DNA of 5,221 nt from Actinomycetes bacterium (GCA_021793935.1 JAJYRV010000171.1:1-5221), one strand, 5' to 3'. Shown: positions 1-5,221, counted from the stretch's first letter. Notes: generated by a model not told the origin, from the letters alone. Program-made: numbers and translations.

Positions 1-595
1 GGCGTCGGCGACCGCGGTCGCCGGGGGCGCTTCCGTCGATACCTCGATGGGGCTCACCCCGCTCGAGGGCCTCGTCATGGGTACCCGCACCGGGGATATC
101 GACCCCGCGGTGACGATGTACCTCGCTCGCGCGGCGAATATGACGTTGGACGAGATCGACGACCTGTTCAACCGCCGGTCGGGAATGCTCGGGCTCACGG
201 GGCACCAAGACATGCGTGACGTCGTCGACGCGTGGAAAGCGGGCAATCCCGCCGCGGAGGCGGGCCTCGACCTGTACACGTACCGGTTGAAGAAATATAT
301 CGGCTCCTACCTCGCGGTGCTCGGGCGGGTGGATGCGCTCGTGTTCACCGCCGGCATCGGGGAGAACTCCGCCGATGTGCGCCGCCTCGCCGTTTCCGGG
401 CTGGAGCACCTGGGGATCGGGATCGATGAGGCGAAGAACCGCGAACGCAAGCCGGGGGTCATGGACATCACCGCCGAGGGCGCGCAGGTGCGGACGCTGG
501 TGATCCCTACGAATGAGGAGTGGGAGATTGCCCGCCAGACCCTCGCCGTCATTGAGGAACCGGGTGAGCACGAACCGATCGATCCCTACAAATAA
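1..595 (+). CDS. ackA: Acetate kinase, C-terminal half (5' end outside the window)
   Basis: Acetate kinase transfers phosphate between acetyl phosphate and ADP (acetate + ATP = acetyl phosphate + ADP) in the cytoplasm, usually as the partner of phosphotransacetylase. The reading frame is open from base 2 and ends at TAA 593-595, so about 197 residues are visible, roughly half of the usual ~400. It opens inside the conserved stretch before SVDTSMG-TPLEGL. The block MGTRTGDIDP (77-106) carries the arginine known to be catalytic in the Methanosarcina enzyme. The ATPase-fold motif FTAGIGENS lies at 344-370. PTNEEW (506-523) holds the conserved active-site glutamate near the C-terminus. No frameshift or missing key residue is seen. 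An internal ATG at 47 is not the true start, because family similarity continues upstream to the edge. In many bacteria pta lies just upstream, but that region is not visible here. The identification is very secure. Confidence 0.96.
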   Translation, partial: ASATAVAGGASVDTSMGLTPLEGLVMGTRTGDIDPAVTMYLARAANMTLDEIDDLFNRRSGMLGLTGHQDMRDVVDAWKAGNPAAEAGLDLYTYRLKKYIGSYLAVLGRVDALVFTAGIGENSADVRRLAVSGLEHLGIGIDEAKNRERKPGVMDITAEGAQVRTLVIPTNEEWEIARQTLAVIEEPGEHEPIDPYK

Positions 596-610
596 TCTGT
601 CCATTCCCAC

Positions 611-644
611 ACGTTTGCAAATGTTTGGTAAAGTAGCCTAAATT
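611..644 (+). promoter_or_regulatory. Probable promoter of the acetyltransferase gene with an overlapping palindrome
   Basis: The gap after ackA has a distinct AT-rich island in GC-rich DNA. TTGCAA (615-620) and TAAATT (639-644) fit -35 and -10 boxes with an 18-bp spacer, placing transcription start near 651. The -35 box lies inside a 14-bp near-palindrome (611-624, core TTTGCAAA, one mismatched pair), which could be a repressor or activator site. The boxes are matched by eye only, and no regulator is identified. Confidence 0.4.
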
Positions 645-649
645 CGCGC

Positions 650-673
650 GGCGGCCGCAGCTGAGAGGCCGCC
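650..673 (+). other. GC-rich hairpin between ackA and the acetyltransferase gene
   Basis: GGCGGCC (650-656) and GGCCGCC (667-673) are perfect inverted repeats around a 10-base loop. The hairpin lies 54 bases after the ackA stop and 28 bases before the next start codon. It has no T-run after it. It could help end ackA transcripts, or form the 5' leader of the downstream mRNA if the promoter at 615-644 is real. Its function is undecided. Confidence 0.4.
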
Positions 674-701
674 CGTGAGCCCTGAGAAAGGCAGGTGTGC
701 C

Positions 702-1205
702 ATGAGTGAACAAGCTGCTTCCCAGTTGCGGATTGAACTGCGCGAGGTGCTCGATGAGGATCTCCCGATCTTCTTCGGTTATCTTCAAGACCCCCACGCG
801 CAGTCGATGGCCGCATCCACTTTCGAGGATTACGCGGATACGCAGGCGTTCACGTCGTTCTGGGCGAAGTTGCGGCGCAACGACGAGGCGGCCGTGCGGA
901 CCATCACGATCGGGGATGGGCCCGATGACGTCGCCGGCCACATCTCCGTAGCCCCGACCGACGAGGGCCTCCAGGTGCGGTACTGGATCGACCGGCCGCT
1001 GTGGGGGCGGGGAATCGCTACGGCCGCGCTGCGTTCGATGCTCGAAGAGGTCGAGGAACGGCCGATCTTCGCGCACATCTCTCGCGCGAACGAGCGCGGG
1101 GCCGCCGTGCTGCTGCGCAACGGCTTCAACCTCATCGGCGAGGAAACCGGGTTCGACTCCAGCAAGGGGCGGATGATCGACGAGCTGATTTACCGGCTCG
1201 GCTGA
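702..1205 (+). CDS. GNAT-family N-acetyltransferase (RimJ/RimL-like)
   Basis: The predicted cytoplasmic protein of 167 residues has the GCN5-related N-acetyltransferase fold, which moves an acetyl group from acetyl-CoA to an amine; its substrate cannot be read from the sequence. The acetyl-CoA pyrophosphate loop is seen as W-G-R-G-I-A-T (residues 101-107), preceded by the strand VRYWID (92-97). The second half has the typical NERGAAVLLRNGF segment (130-142) followed by a strand (LIGEE), as in the RimJ/RimL-like branch. The length fits a single-domain GNAT. ATG at 702 is chosen as start because AAAGG (687-691) lies 10 bases upstream; a GTG in frame at 675 would add nine residues but has no better ribosome site. 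The gene follows ackA by 106 bases on the same strand, probably with its own promoter, and converges on the lipoprotein gene. The family is secure, the role unknown. Confidence 0.88.
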   Translation: MSEQAASQLRIELREVLDEDLPIFFGYLQDPHAQSMAASTFEDYADTQAFTSFWAKLRRNDEAAVRTITIGDGPDDVAGHISVAPTDEGLQVRYWIDRPLWGRGIATAALRSMLEEVEERPIFAHISRANERGAAVLLRNGFNLIGEETGFDSSKGRMIDELIYRLG

Positions 1206-1209
1206 TAGA

Positions 1210-1249
1210 TCGAGGGGATCGGTAGCGCGTGCTACCGATCCCCTCGATT
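1210..1249. terminator. Perfect 18-bp hairpin between convergent genes, probable bidirectional terminator
   Basis: ATCGAGGGGATCGGTAGC (1210-1227) is repeated exactly as its reverse complement at 1232-1249, with a 4-base loop GCGT. It starts 4 bases after the acetyltransferase stop and lies 31 bases past the lipoprotein stop on the other strand, so it can serve both converging transcripts. Neither side has a proper U-run (TTGTTG follows on the plus strand), which is common for actinobacterial terminators. Confidence 0.85.
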
Positions 1250-1280
1250 GTTGCGGCGTGTGACTGCCGGTTGCGGGCGG

Positions 1281-2156
1281 TCAGCCGGCGAGGGCCTCCT
1301 GCATCTCTTCCATCGTGAGGGTTTCGTCCTCCGACGGTGCCTCCACCGTCACCGGTTCGCCCCACTTCGAGTAGTCGATCTCCTGGGTGCTGCCGGCCAT
1401 GTCCATCACCTGGCGGCGCACGAGGTCATCATCGCCGAGGTACATTTCGTAGACGATTTCATCGCCGAGAGCGTCCGTGAGCTGACCGTCGAGGTAATCG
1501 GAGTCTCCGGTGACTTTCTCGGTGTCGAGGGTGATGATGTATTTCGTCGTGCTCACCCCATCGATCGTGTCTGCGTCTTCCTCCACCTCGAACTCGACGA
1601 TGGCGTCCTTGAGCCGTTCGCTCTGCACCGTGGGGTCAAGCTGTTCCATGAAGTCGGTCTCGCCGAGGATGCCGTCCGCGGCGTCCATGATCATCCACTT
1701 GCCGTCGGTCATCTCACCCATCTGGATGTACATGTCCCCGTCTACCTGCCGGATCTCCATGGTGATGCCTTCGTTCTCCATCGACCCTTCAAACGCGGCG
1801 TTGCTCGGATCGGCGTCGAGCGAAATGTCGGCGGTGAGCATCTCTTGACCATCCTGGGTCATCACCATGTGCGCGCTGCCTGCCTCGAGCTGCGCGGCCG
1901 AGGTGGCGTCGAAGAAGTTGTCCTCGGTGAGGGCACCTCCGGTGTTCTCCTCGCCCCCTTCCGGCGCGTCAGCATCAGCGTCGTCGACGTCGTCAGCACC
2001 GGCGTCGTCAGCACCGGTGTCGTCGCTTACGTCTGCCCCTTGGTTGGCGTCGGCATCGGCGTCGGCGGGGTCGGACCCCGAGCATGCGGCGACACCCAAC
2101 CCGAGGGCGACGACGAGGGCAGAGATTCGAAAGGTGTTCTTAGAGCTTCTTAGCAT
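1281..2156 (-). CDS. Secreted lipoprotein with Asp/Ala-rich linker, possibly LppX/LprAFG-like
   Basis: The 291-residue product starts with a lipoprotein signal peptide: basic residues (RSSK), a hydrophobic stretch (ISALVVALGLG) and a lipobox V-A-A-C with the lipidated cysteine at residue 25. The mature protein should be anchored on the outer face of the cell membrane. Residues about 28-74 form a low-complexity acidic linker with 15 aspartates, mostly alternating with alanine. Residues about 75-291 look like a beta-rich globular domain; MEIRQVDGDMYIQMG (133-147) followed by KW resembles actinobacterial LolA-like/LppX_LprAFG lipoproteins, some of which carry lipids. That family call is inference. 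ATG at 2156 is chosen because it puts the signal peptide at the N-terminus; the frame stays open to 2234, but the extra 26 residues would precede the signal. The gene lies 184 bases downstream of fumC on the same strand, probably with its own promoter. Its specific function is unknown. Confidence 0.85.
   Translation of the reverse strand: MLRSSKNTFRISALVVALGLGVAACSGSDPADADADANQGADVSDDTGADDAGADDVDDADADAPEGGEENTGGALTEDNFFDATSAAQLEAGSAHMVMTQDGQEMLTADISLDADPSNAAFEGSMENEGITMEIRQVDGDMYIQMGEMTDGKWMIMDAADGILGETDFMEQLDPTVQSERLKDAIVEFEVEEDADTIDGVSTTKYIITLDTEKVTGDSDYLDGQLTDALGDEIVYEMYLGDDDLVRRQVMDMAGSTQEIDYSKWGEPVTVEAPSEDETLTMEEMQEALAG
1988..2017 (-). repeat. 15-bp perfect tandem repeat within the lipoprotein linker
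   Basis: CGTCGTCAGCACCGG (plus strand) occurs at 1988-2002 and again at 2003-2017 with no mismatch, and a degenerate third start follows. It encodes neighbouring G-A-D-D units in the acidic linker (residues about 47-56). Being a multiple of three, it can gain or lose copies by slippage without breaking the frame. Confidence 0.8.
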
Positions 2157-2163
2157 GGGATCT

Positions 2164-2197
2164 ACACTATTTTTCCTATGCCTGCAATCGCTGTGAA
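2164..2197 (-). promoter_or_regulatory. Probable promoter of the lipoprotein gene giving a very short leader
   Basis: On the minus strand TTCACA (2197-2192) and AAAAAT (2174-2169) form -35/-10 boxes with a 17-bp spacer. An overlapping TANNNT-type box, TAGTGT (2169-2164), ends 7 bases before the ATG. Either choice puts transcription start within a few bases of the start codon at 2156, so the mRNA may be leaderless or almost so. An AGGAAA (2177-2172) exists but lies about 15 bases from the ATG, too far for a good ribosome site. Confidence 0.4.
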
Positions 2198-2276
2198 AAG
2201 CGCGTCTGTCCACGGTGATGCTTCTCACGCCCACCGCTGCGGTTCACCACGGTGCGGGGCGCCAGGTGGGGCAGAC

Positions 2277-2319
2277 GGGCCCGGTTTCCGCAGTCTCATG
2301 CGGTTCTGCGGCCGGGCCC
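2277..2319 (-). terminator. Long hairpin downstream of fumC, probable terminator
   Basis: GGGCCCGG (2277-2284) pairs with CCGGGCCC (2312-2319), and CCGCAG (2288-2293) pairs with CTGCGG (2306-2311). This gives a 14-bp GC-rich stem with a 3-base bulge and a 12-base loop. It begins 21 bases after the fumC stop. No U-run follows. An alternative inner hairpin, CCGCA (2288-2292) with TGCGG (2299-2303), is possible. Confidence 0.6.
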
Positions 2320-2340
2320 CTGCCGAGCTTCCTTCGCTCC

Positions 2341-3732
2341 TTACGGGTGTGTCATTGCCATCACATCGAGCGCCTCATCGAGCTGCTCGGTGGTGATCTC
2401 GCCGCGCTCGACGTATCCGAGCGCTTCCACGGCCTCGCGGATGGTGAGGTTCTCCGCCACCGAATGCTTGGCGATCTTCGCCGCCGCCTCGTACCCGATG
2501 ATCTTGTTCAACGGCGTGACGACAGACGGTGAGGATTCCGCGAGTTCCCGCGCCCGCTCGACATTCGCCTCGATGCCGTCGATGGTCTTCTCGGCGAGCG
2601 TCGTCATCGCGTTTGCGAGCAGAGTGATCGATTCGAGGATGTTCCGCGCGATCATCGGGAGCATGACGTTGAGTTCGAAGGAGCCCGAGGCCCCGCCGTA
2701 GGTGATCGCCGCGTCGTTGCCGATGACCTGCGCGCAAACCATGAGCGTGGCCTCGGGGACCACGGGGTTGACCTTGCCCGGCATGATGGAGGAACCGGGC
2801 TGCAGGTCCGGCAGGTGGATCTCGCCGAGCCCGGTGCGCGGGCCCGATCCCATCCAGCGGATGTCGTTGTTGATCTTCGTCAGCGAGACGGCGATCGTGC
2901 GCAGCTGCCCGGAGAGTTCCACGAGGGAGTCCTGCCCCGACTGTGCCTCGAAGTGGTTGGACGCCTCGGTGAAGGGCAGGCCAGTGTTCTCCGCGAGGAT
3001 TTCGATGACCCGTTTCTGGTACCCGCTGGGGGTGTTGATGCCGGTGCCGACGGCGGTGCCGCCCAGGGGCAGCTCCGCGACCCGGGGCATCGCCGCGTTC
3101 ACGCGGTCGATCCCGAACCGGATCTGCTGGGCGTAGGCGCCGAACTCTTGCCCGAGCGTGACGGGGGTGGCGTCCATGAGGTGGGTGCGGCCCGCTTTCA
3201 CGACCTCCTCGAACTCCTTCGCCTTGCCCTCCAGAGAGGTGGCGAGGGTCTCCAGGGCGGGGAGCAGGTCGCGGTGGACCGCCTGGGTGGCGGCGATGTG
3301 GATCGAGGTGGGGAACACGTCGTTGGAGGACTGCGAGGCGTTCACGTGGTCGTTCGGGTGGACCTCGACCCCGGCCTCGTGGGCGAGGGTGGCGATGACC
3401 TCGTTGGTGTTCATGTTCGAGGATGTGCCCGAACCCGTCTGGAACACATCGATCGGGAAGTGGTCGTCGAACTCACCGGCGATCACGCGCTCCGCCGCGG
3501 CTTGGATCGCGGCCGACTTCTCCTCGTCGAGATAACCGAGTTCGGCGTTCGCACGGGCACACGCCTTCTTCACCTCGGCGAGCGCGGCGATGTGGTGCCG
3601 GGAGAGTCCTTGGCCCGAGATCTGGAAATTTTCGACAGCCCGCTGGGTTTGGGCGCGGTATTTCGCGTCGATCGGAACCCGTACCTCCCCCATCGTGTCG
3701 TGTTCGATGCGGTATTGCGGTTCGCTACTCAT
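2341..3732 (-). CDS. fumC: Class II fumarate hydratase (fumarase C)
   Basis: Fumarase interconverts fumarate and L-malate in the TCA cycle; the class II enzyme is a cytoplasmic, iron-independent homotetramer. The 463-residue product matches the usual length (E. coli FumC is 467). Three hallmark regions are intact: [13 protein letters not shown] (100-112), [14 protein letters not shown] (125-138) followed by [12 protein letters not shown] (179-190), and the fumarase/aspartase signature [11 protein letters not shown] (313-323). By alignment with E. coli FumC, His184 corresponds to catalytic H188, and Ser314 and Lys320 to S318 and K324. The [11 protein letters not shown] context favours fumarase over aspartase or argininosuccinate lyase. 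ATG at 3732 is chosen because GGAG (3741-3738) is 5 bases upstream; a GTG directly before it (3735) is only 2 bases from that site. A hairpin follows the stop. The upstream gap to glyS is 296 bases, so the gene probably has its own promoter. No defect is seen. Confidence 0.97.
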   Translation of the reverse strand: MSSEPQYRIEHDTMGEVRVPIDAKYRAQTQRAVENFQISGQGLSRHHIAALAEVKKACARANAELGYLDEEKSAAIQAAAERVIAGEFDDHFPIDVFQTGSGTSSNMNTNEVIATLAHEAGVEVHPNDHVNASQSSNDVFPTSIHIAATQAVHRDLLPALETLATSLEGKAKEFEEVVKAGRTHLMDATPVTLGQEFGAYAQQIRFGIDRVNAAMPRVAELPLGGTAVGTGINTPSGYQKRVIEILAENTGLPFTEASNHFEAQSGQDSLVELSGQLRTIAVSLTKINNDIRWMGSGPRTGLGEIHLPDLQPGSSIMPGKVNPVVPEATLMVCAQVIGNDAAITYGGASGSFELNVMLPMIARNILESITLLANAMTTLAEKTIDGIEANVERARELAESSPSVVTPLNKIIGYEAAAKIAKHSVAENLTIREAVEALGYVERGEITTEQLDEALDVMAMTHP

Positions 3733-3843
3733 CACGTCTCCGGGAAAGTCGGCCTGTTTAGACGGCTCAAGTATCCCATCTGGTGGACACCCCCGGCCCT
3801 GACCTCGGCTTCCCTGTGAGCAGTCTCACCCGCGCCGATGCCC

Positions 3844-3863
3844 CTCGCGGGGTCTCGCGGGGT
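3844..3863. repeat. 10-bp perfect tandem repeat
   Basis: CTCGCGGGGT occurs at 3844-3853 and again at 3854-3863. It is flanked by CCCC (3841-3844) and CCCCC (3864-3868), so each GGGG can pair with either C-run into small, mutually exclusive hairpins. It lies about 110-130 bases upstream of the fumC start codon. Function unknown. Confidence 0.7.
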
Positions 3864-3874
3864 CCCCCACGGCC

Positions 3875-3956
3875 GTCGACAATGACATTAGGGTTGCTCT
3901 TCTCGGATTTTTCAACCGCAATATCATTGTCGAGCAACCGCAATGTCGTTCTCGGC
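3875..3956. repeat. Three copies of a 22-bp motif, one inverted and two in tandem
   Basis: Read in the orientation of the first copy, the shared core is close to CGACAATGACATTGCGGTTG. Copy 1 is on the plus strand at 3875-3896. Copies 2 (3913-3934) and 3 (3935-3956) are on the minus strand, directly adjacent with a 22-bp period and 17 of 22 bases alike. Copies 1 and 2 agree at 18 of 22 positions and share an exact 10-bp inverted repeat (TCGACAATGA, 3876-3885, with 3924-3933). In RNA, copies 1 and 2 fold into a long hairpin with a 16-base loop. The DNA here is AT-rich for this genome. Candidates are a regulator-binding array for fumC, a glyS 3' hairpin, or a dispersed intergenic repeat. Confidence 0.75.
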
Positions 3957-3960
3957 GCGG

Positions 3961-4000
3961 GCGCGGTGGTTGGGCGGGCGCGGTGGTTGGGCGGGCGCGG
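3961..4000. repeat. 17-bp perfect tandem repeat, G-rich on the plus strand
   Basis: GCGCGGTGGTTGGGCGG occurs at 3961-3977 and 3978-3994 without mismatch, followed by the first six bases of a third unit (3995-4000); the same six bases also precede the array at 3955-3960. The plus strand carries four GGG runs at 3972-3978 and 3989-3995 plus a GGGG at 3999-4002, enough for a possible G-quadruplex with one long loop. It starts 28 bases past the glyS stop. Confidence 0.85.
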
Positions 4001-4028
4001 GGCGGAACGGCAGACCGTGCGGCACCTC

Positions 4029-5221
4029 TCAGCCGAGCAGGGTATCCAGCGCCCGCCAGTTCACTCCGGCCGGCGCGCGCTCGACCACGGTTTGCAGCAG
4101 CGAGAGGCGCGCCGCCCGCACCGCTTCATCCTCGGCCATGACGAGCACCTCGTCGAAGAAGGTCGTCAGGGCGCCGGTGATCTGCGCGGCGTCCGCCGCC
4201 CAGTCGCCGAGGGAGGAAGCCGCGTGGTCGGGCAGATCCGCGACCGCGTCCGCAAGCACAAGTTCTGCGGGGTCGTTGAGGCGTTCACGTTCCACCCCCG
4301 CGCTCGTGCCGTGGGGCACGATCCGAGTGATCCGCTGAACCTGCTCCACCAGCGCGGCGAACTCCGCACGGGTGGGCCCATCCGCCCCGGTGGCCACGGC
4401 GGCGACGGCGGCGATCTCTTCCAGCAGCGCGGCGGCCCGGTCGGGGCGGGAAAGGAGCGGTTCGACGGCGGCGATCGCCTCCGCCGATACGCCTTCGTCG
4501 CGTAGGAGCTGGGCGAAGCGCCCGGTGACGAACTCCACGACCGCGGCCTCGGCGTCGTCGGGAATCTCGATCCCCTGGGCGCGCAGGCGTTCGGCGGCGG
4601 CGGCGGTCACCGTGGGAACGTCGAGGGCGCCGAGTTCGCCGTGGGCGCGCAGGATCATTGCGGCACCGAGCGCGGCGCGGCGCAGGGCGAAGGGGTCGGA
4701 GGAGCCGGTGGGTTTGGCACCGATGGCGAACATCGCCATGAGCAGGTCGAATCGGTCGGCGAGCGCGAGGAGCGCCCCGGGGGTGGACGCCGGCAGCCCG
4801 TCCCCGGTGTGGCGGGGCAGTTCGAGTTCGAAGAGCGCTTCGGCGACCTCGGGAGTTTCCCCAGCCTTGCGCGCATACTCCTTGGCCATGACGCCGGCGA
4901 GGGAGGAGAGCTCGACGACCATGTCGGTGGCGAGGTCGAATTTCGCGAGTTCGCCGGCCCGGGCGAGGGTGGCCGCCTCGGAGTCATCCAGCCCGGTGCC
5001 CGCGCGCTCGAGTGCGCCGGCGAGCGCGGCGGCGACGTCGCGGATCCGGTCGGCGCGCTGCGCCATCGAACCGAGCCGGTTCTCGAAGGTGAGTTTGGCG
5101 ATATCCGCGCGGAAGTCCGCGAGGGGCACCTGGAGGTCGGCGTCGTAGAAGAACGCGGCGTCCTCGTACCGGGCGCGGAGCACGTTCTCATTCCCCGCGC
5201 GCACCGCGGTTTCGTCGCAGG
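4029..5221 (-). CDS. glyS: Glycyl-tRNA synthetase beta subunit, C-terminal part (5' end outside the window)
   Basis: GlyS is the tRNA-binding beta chain of the bacterial (alpha2beta2-type) glycyl-tRNA synthetase, which charges tRNA-Gly in the cytoplasm. About 397 residues are visible; the frame runs open through the right edge and ends at TGA (4031-4029). The fragment shows the landmarks of the C-terminal half of the E. coli beta chain in order: GNE-V-R-R--DA-FF near the edge; K-DL-T-MV-E---L-GVM---YA within the HD-like domain; LPRHTGDGLP; the strongly conserved SDPFALRRAALG (starting at 4700 on the minus strand); and a C-terminal anticodon-binding-type helical domain ending FFDEVLVMAEDEAVR-ARL-LL. 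A GTG at 5204 is not the true start, because similarity continues beyond it. The gene could be a separate beta chain or the end of an alpha-beta fusion; the missing 5' part would decide. The identification is secure. Confidence 0.93.
   Translation of the reverse strand, partial: CDETAVRAGNENVLRARYEDAAFFYDADLQVPLADFRADIAKLTFENRLGSMAQRADRIRDVAAALAGALERAGTGLDDSEAATLARAGELAKFDLATDMVVELSSLAGVMAKEYARKAGETPEVAEALFELELPRHTGDGLPASTPGALLALADRFDLLMAMFAIGAKPTGSSDPFALRRAALGAAMILRAHGELGALDVPTVTAAAAERLRAQGIEIPDDAEAAVVEFVTGRFAQLLRDEGVSAEAIAAVEPLLSRPDRAAALLEEIAAVAAVATGADGPTRAEFAALVEQVQRITRIVPHGTSAGVERERLNDPAELVLADAVADLPDHAASSLGDWAADAAQITGALTTFFDEVLVMAEDEAVRAARLSLLQTVVERAPAGVNWRALDTLLG

Larger units (their letters stand above)
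2157..2340. other. Intergenic region between fumC and the lipoprotein gene
   Basis: Apart from the hairpin at 2277-2319 and the promoter at 2164-2197, the remaining stretch (about 2200-2276) is GC-rich with short complementary tracts such as CCCACC (2230-2235) and GGTGGG (2265-2270). I see no convincing small gene or known RNA family here. The forward open frames across it lack ribosome sites and recognisable protein content. Confidence 0.6.
3733..4028. other. Repeat-dense intergenic region between glyS and fumC
   Basis: This gap must hold the 3' UTR of glyS and the promoter of fumC, both read on the minus strand. It contains the fumC ribosome site (GGAG, 3741-3738), a 10-bp tandem repeat (3844-3863), three copies of a 22-bp motif (3875-3956) and a 17-bp G-rich tandem repeat (3961-4000). 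No -35/-10 pair for fumC is convincing. I see no protein-coding gene: the forward open frames are low-complexity shadows without ribosome sites. Confidence 0.7.

Noticed and set aside
658..697. TPP-riboswitch-like fragments (CTGAGA followed by CCCTGAGAAAGG) before the acetyltransferase gene
   Set aside because: The rest of the TPP aptamer (the second conserved arm and closing helix) is absent, and the gene is not linked to thiamine.
1..1205. A functional link between acetate kinase and the acetyltransferase through acetyl-CoA or acetyl phosphate
   Set aside because: The genes are adjacent and in the same direction, but a probable promoter separates them and the GNAT substrate is unknown, so the link is only guilt by neighbourhood.
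1248..2153. A 301-codon open frame on the plus strand opposite the lipoprotein gene
   Set aside because: It mirrors the minus-strand gene, has no recognisable domain and no ribosome site, and is rich in V/G/H as expected from reverse reading of GC-rich codons.
2157..2234. A 26-residue N-terminal extension of the lipoprotein
   Set aside because: It would put a charged segment in front of a complete lipoprotein signal peptide and would overlap the promoter-like boxes.
3756..3800. fumC promoter with a -10 box GATACT on the minus strand
   Set aside because: No acceptable -35 hexamer lies 16-18 bases upstream, so the match is not distinguishable from chance.
2815..3819. A 334-codon open frame on the plus strand opposite fumC
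   Set aside because: It is fully explained by the strongly conserved fumC on the other strand; its product is a low-complexity G/V/D/R sequence typical of antisense shadows.
3875..4000. CRISPR-like array in the glyS-fumC gap
   Set aside because: The 22-bp and 17-bp units abut directly with no unique spacers, one 22-bp unit is inverted, and no cas gene is present.
4007..4018. Small hairpin ACGG/CCGT just after the glyS stop as a terminator
   Set aside because: It has only four base pairs and no U-run, so it is too weak to support; the larger hairpin at 3876-3933 is the better candidate.
4372..5148. A 258-codon Ser/Ala/Arg-rich open frame on the plus strand opposite glyS
   Set aside because: It lies entirely within the conserved glyS reading frame, and its composition is that of an antisense shadow.

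Overview
This is a GC-rich window with the codon usage and gene content of an actinobacterium (Actinomycetota). The order or genus cannot be fixed from the sequence alone. It carries mostly housekeeping metabolism: the 3' half of an acetate kinase gene (ackA, +), a small GNAT N-acetyltransferase gene (+), a lipoprotein gene (-), a class II fumarase gene (fumC, -) and the 3' part of a bacterial-type glycyl-tRNA synthetase beta-subunit gene (glyS, -). Both edge genes are cut by the window boundary, not broken.

Layout: ackA ends at 595. A short AT-rich gap (596-701) holds a probable promoter, a near-palindrome over its -35 box and a GC-rich hairpin, and leads into the acetyltransferase (702-1205). 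That gene converges on the lipoprotein gene (1281-2156, minus). Between the two stop codons lies a perfect 18-bp hairpin that can serve both directions. The 184-bp gap 2157-2340 holds a nearly leaderless lipoprotein promoter and a long hairpin after fumC. fumC (2341-3732) has intact catalytic motifs. A 296-bp gap then separates it from the stop codon of glyS (4029 to beyond 5221).

The fumC-glyS gap is the least ordinary part of the window. It holds three unrelated repeat architectures: a 10-bp perfect tandem repeat, three copies of a 22-bp motif (one inverted, two in tandem), and a G-rich 17-bp perfect tandem repeat. The inverted motif pair forms an almost fully paired RNA hairpin, and two of its non-Watson-Crick pairs are G-U only on the minus (glyS/fumC) strand. 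This may be a structured 3' UTR or terminator, an operator array, or a copy of a dispersed genomic repeat.

Functional links: ackA (acetyl phosphate/acetate) and fumC (TCA cycle) belong to central carbon metabolism and glyS to translation. The lipoprotein probably sits on the outer face of the membrane. Nothing shows that the genes form one functional system. I see no CRISPR array, transposase, phage gene, tRNA or rRNA, and no convincing new multi-gene system.
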